Assembly (NCBI RefSeq): GCF_007992715.1
Contig: NZ_BKAU01000001.1
Coordinates: 1,240,001-1,304,000 of the forward strand
DNA: 64,000 nucleotides
Source: Chitinophaga cymbidii
GTDB lineage: Bacteria; Bacteroidota; Bacteroidia; Chitinophagales; Chitinophagaceae
Direction: 5' to 3'
A program made the position numbers and the translations under genes. Below, piece after piece: positions 62,098 through 64,000 of the stretch. The notes beneath the pieces were generated by a model, which was not told the DNA's origin, did no database searches, and was given only the letters and a program-made list of their open reading frames with translations. Every line of letters starts with the position of its first letter. The stretch's first letter is position 1.

Positions 62098-63591
62098 TCA
62101 GCCTAATATTTCATTGATGACACGTCCTTCCACGTCCGTTAACCGGAATGGACGGCCCTGGAACTGGTAGGTAAATTTTTCGTGGTCGAAGCCCAATTGC
62201 TGCAGGATGGTGGCGTGGATATCGTGCACGGAGGTTTTTCCTTTTACAGCGCTGAAGCCGATCTCGTCGGTTTCGCCCCAGCTGCCGCCCCTGCGTACGC
62301 CGGCGCCGGCCATCCACATGGTGAACGCTTCCGCGTGATGATCGCGGCCCATGTAGGGCATCTCCTTGCCGTCGCGGTTCTCCTGCATCGGGGTGCGGCC
62401 AAATTCGCCGCCCCATACCACCAGCGTTTCATCCAGCAGGCCCCGTTGCTTGAGATCCATCAGCAGCGCGGTCATCGCTTTATCGATCTCGCGGCATTTG
62501 TTGCGCAGGCCGTATTCGATAGAGGTATCTTCATTGGTCCCGTGCGCATCCCACCCCCAGTCGAACAGCTGCACGAACCGGACGCCTTTCTCCACCAGCT
62601 TGCGCGCCAGCAGGCAATTGTTGGCAAAGGATTCCTGGCCGGGCTGTGTGCCGTACAGCTCATGGATGTAAGCGGGCTCGTTGCTGATGTCCATTACGCC
62701 GGGCACGGAGATCTGCATTTTGTAAGCCAGCTCGTATTGTGAGATGCGGGATAATATTTCGGGATCTTTAAAAGTTTCGTATTCCTGTTTGTTGACTTCA
62801 TTGATCGCCTGGATGGACTGGTAGCGCATATCGCGGTCCATTCCCTCCGGGTCGGTGATATACAGCACGGGATCGCCTTTGGAGCGGCATTGCACGCCCT
62901 GGTATACGGAGGGCAGGAAACCGCTGCCCCACACGCTTTTACCGGCATCGGGCGTTTTGCCGCCGGAGGTGAGCACTACGAATCCCGGGAGGTTGCTGTT
63001 CTCGGAGCCTAACCCGTAGGTGACCCATGATCCGATACTGGGCCTGCCGAGCCGGGCGCTGCCGGTGTGCATGAACAATTGTGCGGGGCCGTGGTTGAAC
63101 TGGTCCGTATGCACGGCTTTCAGAAAGCTCACATCATCCGCCACCTTCGCAAAATGCGGCAGGTGATCGCTCACCCATGCGCGGGATTCTCCATGTTGTG
63201 CAAACACCGCCTGCGGGCCGAGCATCTTCGGTACGCCGCGGATGAATGCAAAACGTTTGCCTTCGAGGATGGAGGGCGGGCAGAGCTGGTTGTGCAGCTT
63301 TTGCAGGTCCGGCTTGTAGTCGAACAGTTCCAGCTGCGAGGGGGCGCCGGCCATGTGCAGGTAGATCACGCTGCGGGCGCGTGCCGGGAAATGCGGGGCG
63401 CGCGGCTCCAGGGGGTTCAGGCTCTGCGGCATGCCTTCTTCCCCGGATTCTCCGGAGAACAGGTTGCAGCCGCCCAGCAGGGAGCCCAGCGCGGTAGCGC
63501 CGAGGCCGGTCATGCAGTTGTGCAGGAAATGGCGGCGGGAAAAATATTTCGCGGCCCGCTCATTAGCCTCTTGTATGATTTTTTCAGACAT
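62098..63591 (-). CDS. DUF1501-family secreted protein
   Basis: The 497-residue protein has a Tat-like signal with SRRHFLHNCMTGLGATALGSLLGGC, where the cysteine may also be a lipidation site. Family blocks include FPARARSVIYLHMAGAPSQLELFDYKPDL in two parts, WVTYGLGSENSNLPGFVVL, VRFVQLFDWGWDAHG, LVVWGGEFGRTP and GRDHHAEAFTMWMAGAGVRRG. The fold is alkaline-phosphatase/sulfatase-like, but the role is undefined. DUF1501 genes almost always accompany DUF1553/PSCyt genes, as here. Confidence 0.9.
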   Translation of the reverse strand: MSEKIIQEANERAAKYFSRRHFLHNCMTGLGATALGSLLGGCNLFSGESGEEGMPQSLNPLEPRAPHFPARARSVIYLHMAGAPSQLELFDYKPDLQKLHNQLCPPSILEGKRFAFIRGVPKMLGPQAVFAQHGESRAWVSDHLPHFAKVADDVSFLKAVHTDQFNHGPAQLFMHTGSARLGRPSIGSWVTYGLGSENSNLPGFVVLTSGGKTPDAGKSVWGSGFLPSVYQGVQCRSKGDPVLYITDPEGMDRDMRYQSIQAINEVNKQEYETFKDPEILSRISQYELAYKMQISVPGVMDISNEPAYIHELYGTQPGQESFANNCLLARKLVEKGVRFVQLFDWGWDAHGTNEDTSIEYGLRNKCREIDKAMTALLMDLKQRGLLDETLVVWGGEFGRTPMQENRDGKEMPYMGRDHHAEAFTMWMAGAGVRRGGSWGETDEIGFSAVKGKTSVHDIHATILQQLGFDHEKFTYQFQGRPFRLTDVEGRVINEILG

Positions 63592-63596
63592 GTTCG

Positions 63597-64000
63597 TTAC
63601 GATTTGGATAAGAACTCGTCCAGGTTCATGATCGCATTGGCCACTACCGTGAGTGCCGCCAGATGCGCCAGGTCCGGCCGTTTTTCCTCCTGCAGGAAAG
63701 CTGTGGCGGCCTCCGGATCTTCCCGGAACTTCGCCAGCGCCTGCGTATACAATTTTTCCAGCACGGCCAGCTTTGCCAGCGTGATGTCTTTATACATCGC
63801 CGCCTTATAACCTGAACGAATACACGCTTTTTGATCGGCGGCGCCTGCTTTGTTCATATTAACAGCGAGGTGCCGCGCTGCTTCCACGTACACGGGATCA
63901 TTCAGGGTGACCAGCGCCTGCAAAGGCGTGTTGGTGCGTATCCTGCGCTGCAGGCATACCTCGCGGCTGGAGCCGTCGAAGGTGACGGCGGAGGGATACG
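63597..64000 (-). CDS. DUF1553-family protein, C-terminal part (start beyond window)
   Basis: The frame is open to the window end, so only the last 134 residues are seen. The motif TNTPLQALVTLNDPVYVEAAR is the signature of DUF1553, normally preceded by PSCyt1/DUF1549 domains with a heme-binding site. The closing ANAIMNLDEFLSKS is also typical. It is first gene of the visible minus-strand operon, five bases before DUF1501. Such proteins are large secreted cytochromes linked to sugar oxidation in Planctomycetes and Bacteroidota; the role is inferred. Confidence 0.85.
   Translation of the reverse strand, partial: YPSAVTFDGSSREVCLQRRIRTNTPLQALVTLNDPVYVEAARHLAVNMNKAGAADQKACIRSGYKAAMYKDITLAKLAVLEKLYTQALAKFREDPEAATAFLQEEKRPDLAHLAALTVVANAIMNLDEFLSKS

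Noticed and set aside
1-64000. Genomic island, prophage or transposon
   Set aside because: No integrase, transposase, tRNA-flanked repeats or clear compositional break was seen; the accessory character comes from PULs.

Overview
The window reads as chromosomal DNA of a glycan-degrading member of the Bacteroidota, most likely Chitinophagaceae (Chitinophaga-like). The evidence is three SusC/SusD loci, FecR/ECF-sigma pairs, a one-protein hybrid two-component regulator, TAnnTTTG-type -7 promoter boxes, many lipoproteins and Tat-exported sugar enzymes, and a fairly high GC content. No rRNA, tRNA, insertion sequence, integrase or CRISPR array was seen, and no gene-free stretch exceeds 300 bases.

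Layout. 1-2214: end of a class C beta-lactamase-like serine hydrolase, then a YdeI-family gene whose last codons lie in a three-unit tandem repeat. 2328-17285 (minus strand): polysaccharide utilization locus (PUL) 1, in transcription order ECF sigma factor, FecR, SusC with STN domain, SusD, GH2 enzyme, two paralogous beta-helix/CBM6-like proteins, SGNH esterase and a strong terminator. 17385-29588 (plus): PUL 2, with hybrid two-component regulator, SusC without STN, SusD, an IPT/SGBP-B-like surface glycan-binding lipoprotein and a GH51-like lipoprotein. 29608-35305: small genes and regulators, including a heptad-repeat coiled-coil protein, AraC-type and DJ-1/AraC-type regulators, a SnoaL-ABM fusion, a VOC protein, an NAD(P)-binding epimerase, an HhH protein and a 2H phosphoesterase. 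35296-45543 (minus): PUL 3, with ECF, FecR, SusC with STN, SusD, PKD lipoprotein, HGSNAT/DUF5009-like membrane acetyltransferase and a Tat-exported GH109-like oxidoreductase-fold enzyme. 45630-52526: two transporters, a stress-type four-helix protein, a voltage-gated-like channel with zinc-ribbon tail, cytochrome bd oxidase (cydAB) and small unknowns. 52623-59739: BNR-4 propeller protein, an acidic small protein, a GntR/FadR regulator with a matching MFS gene, DUF2490, a YheT hydrolase and a DEAD-box helicase with a structured leader. 59787-64000 (minus): a tight operon of DUF1553 (cut by the window end), DUF1501, a TIM-barrel sugar isomerase and a membrane protein with DUF2231-like, cytochrome c and LRR-like parts.

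How they work together. PULs 1 and 3 pair STN-bearing SusC proteins with FecR and an ECF sigma factor, so transport itself should signal across the envelope. PUL 2 pairs an STN-less SusC with a hybrid two-component sensor that would detect a periplasmic oligosaccharide. PUL 3 combines a predicted amino-sugar acetyltransferase with a GH109-like enzyme, suggesting an amino-sugar glycan. Its FecR-SusC gap carries signals for a candidate antisense RNA. The last operon resembles planctomycete-style secreted sugar-oxidation modules.

The most noteworthy items are the candidate antisense RNA in PUL 3, the PUL 3 enzyme set, the terminal cytochrome-linked operon, the paired GntR operators, and the tandem beta-helix pair with split localization. 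Family names come from motif reading only; no database search was possible.
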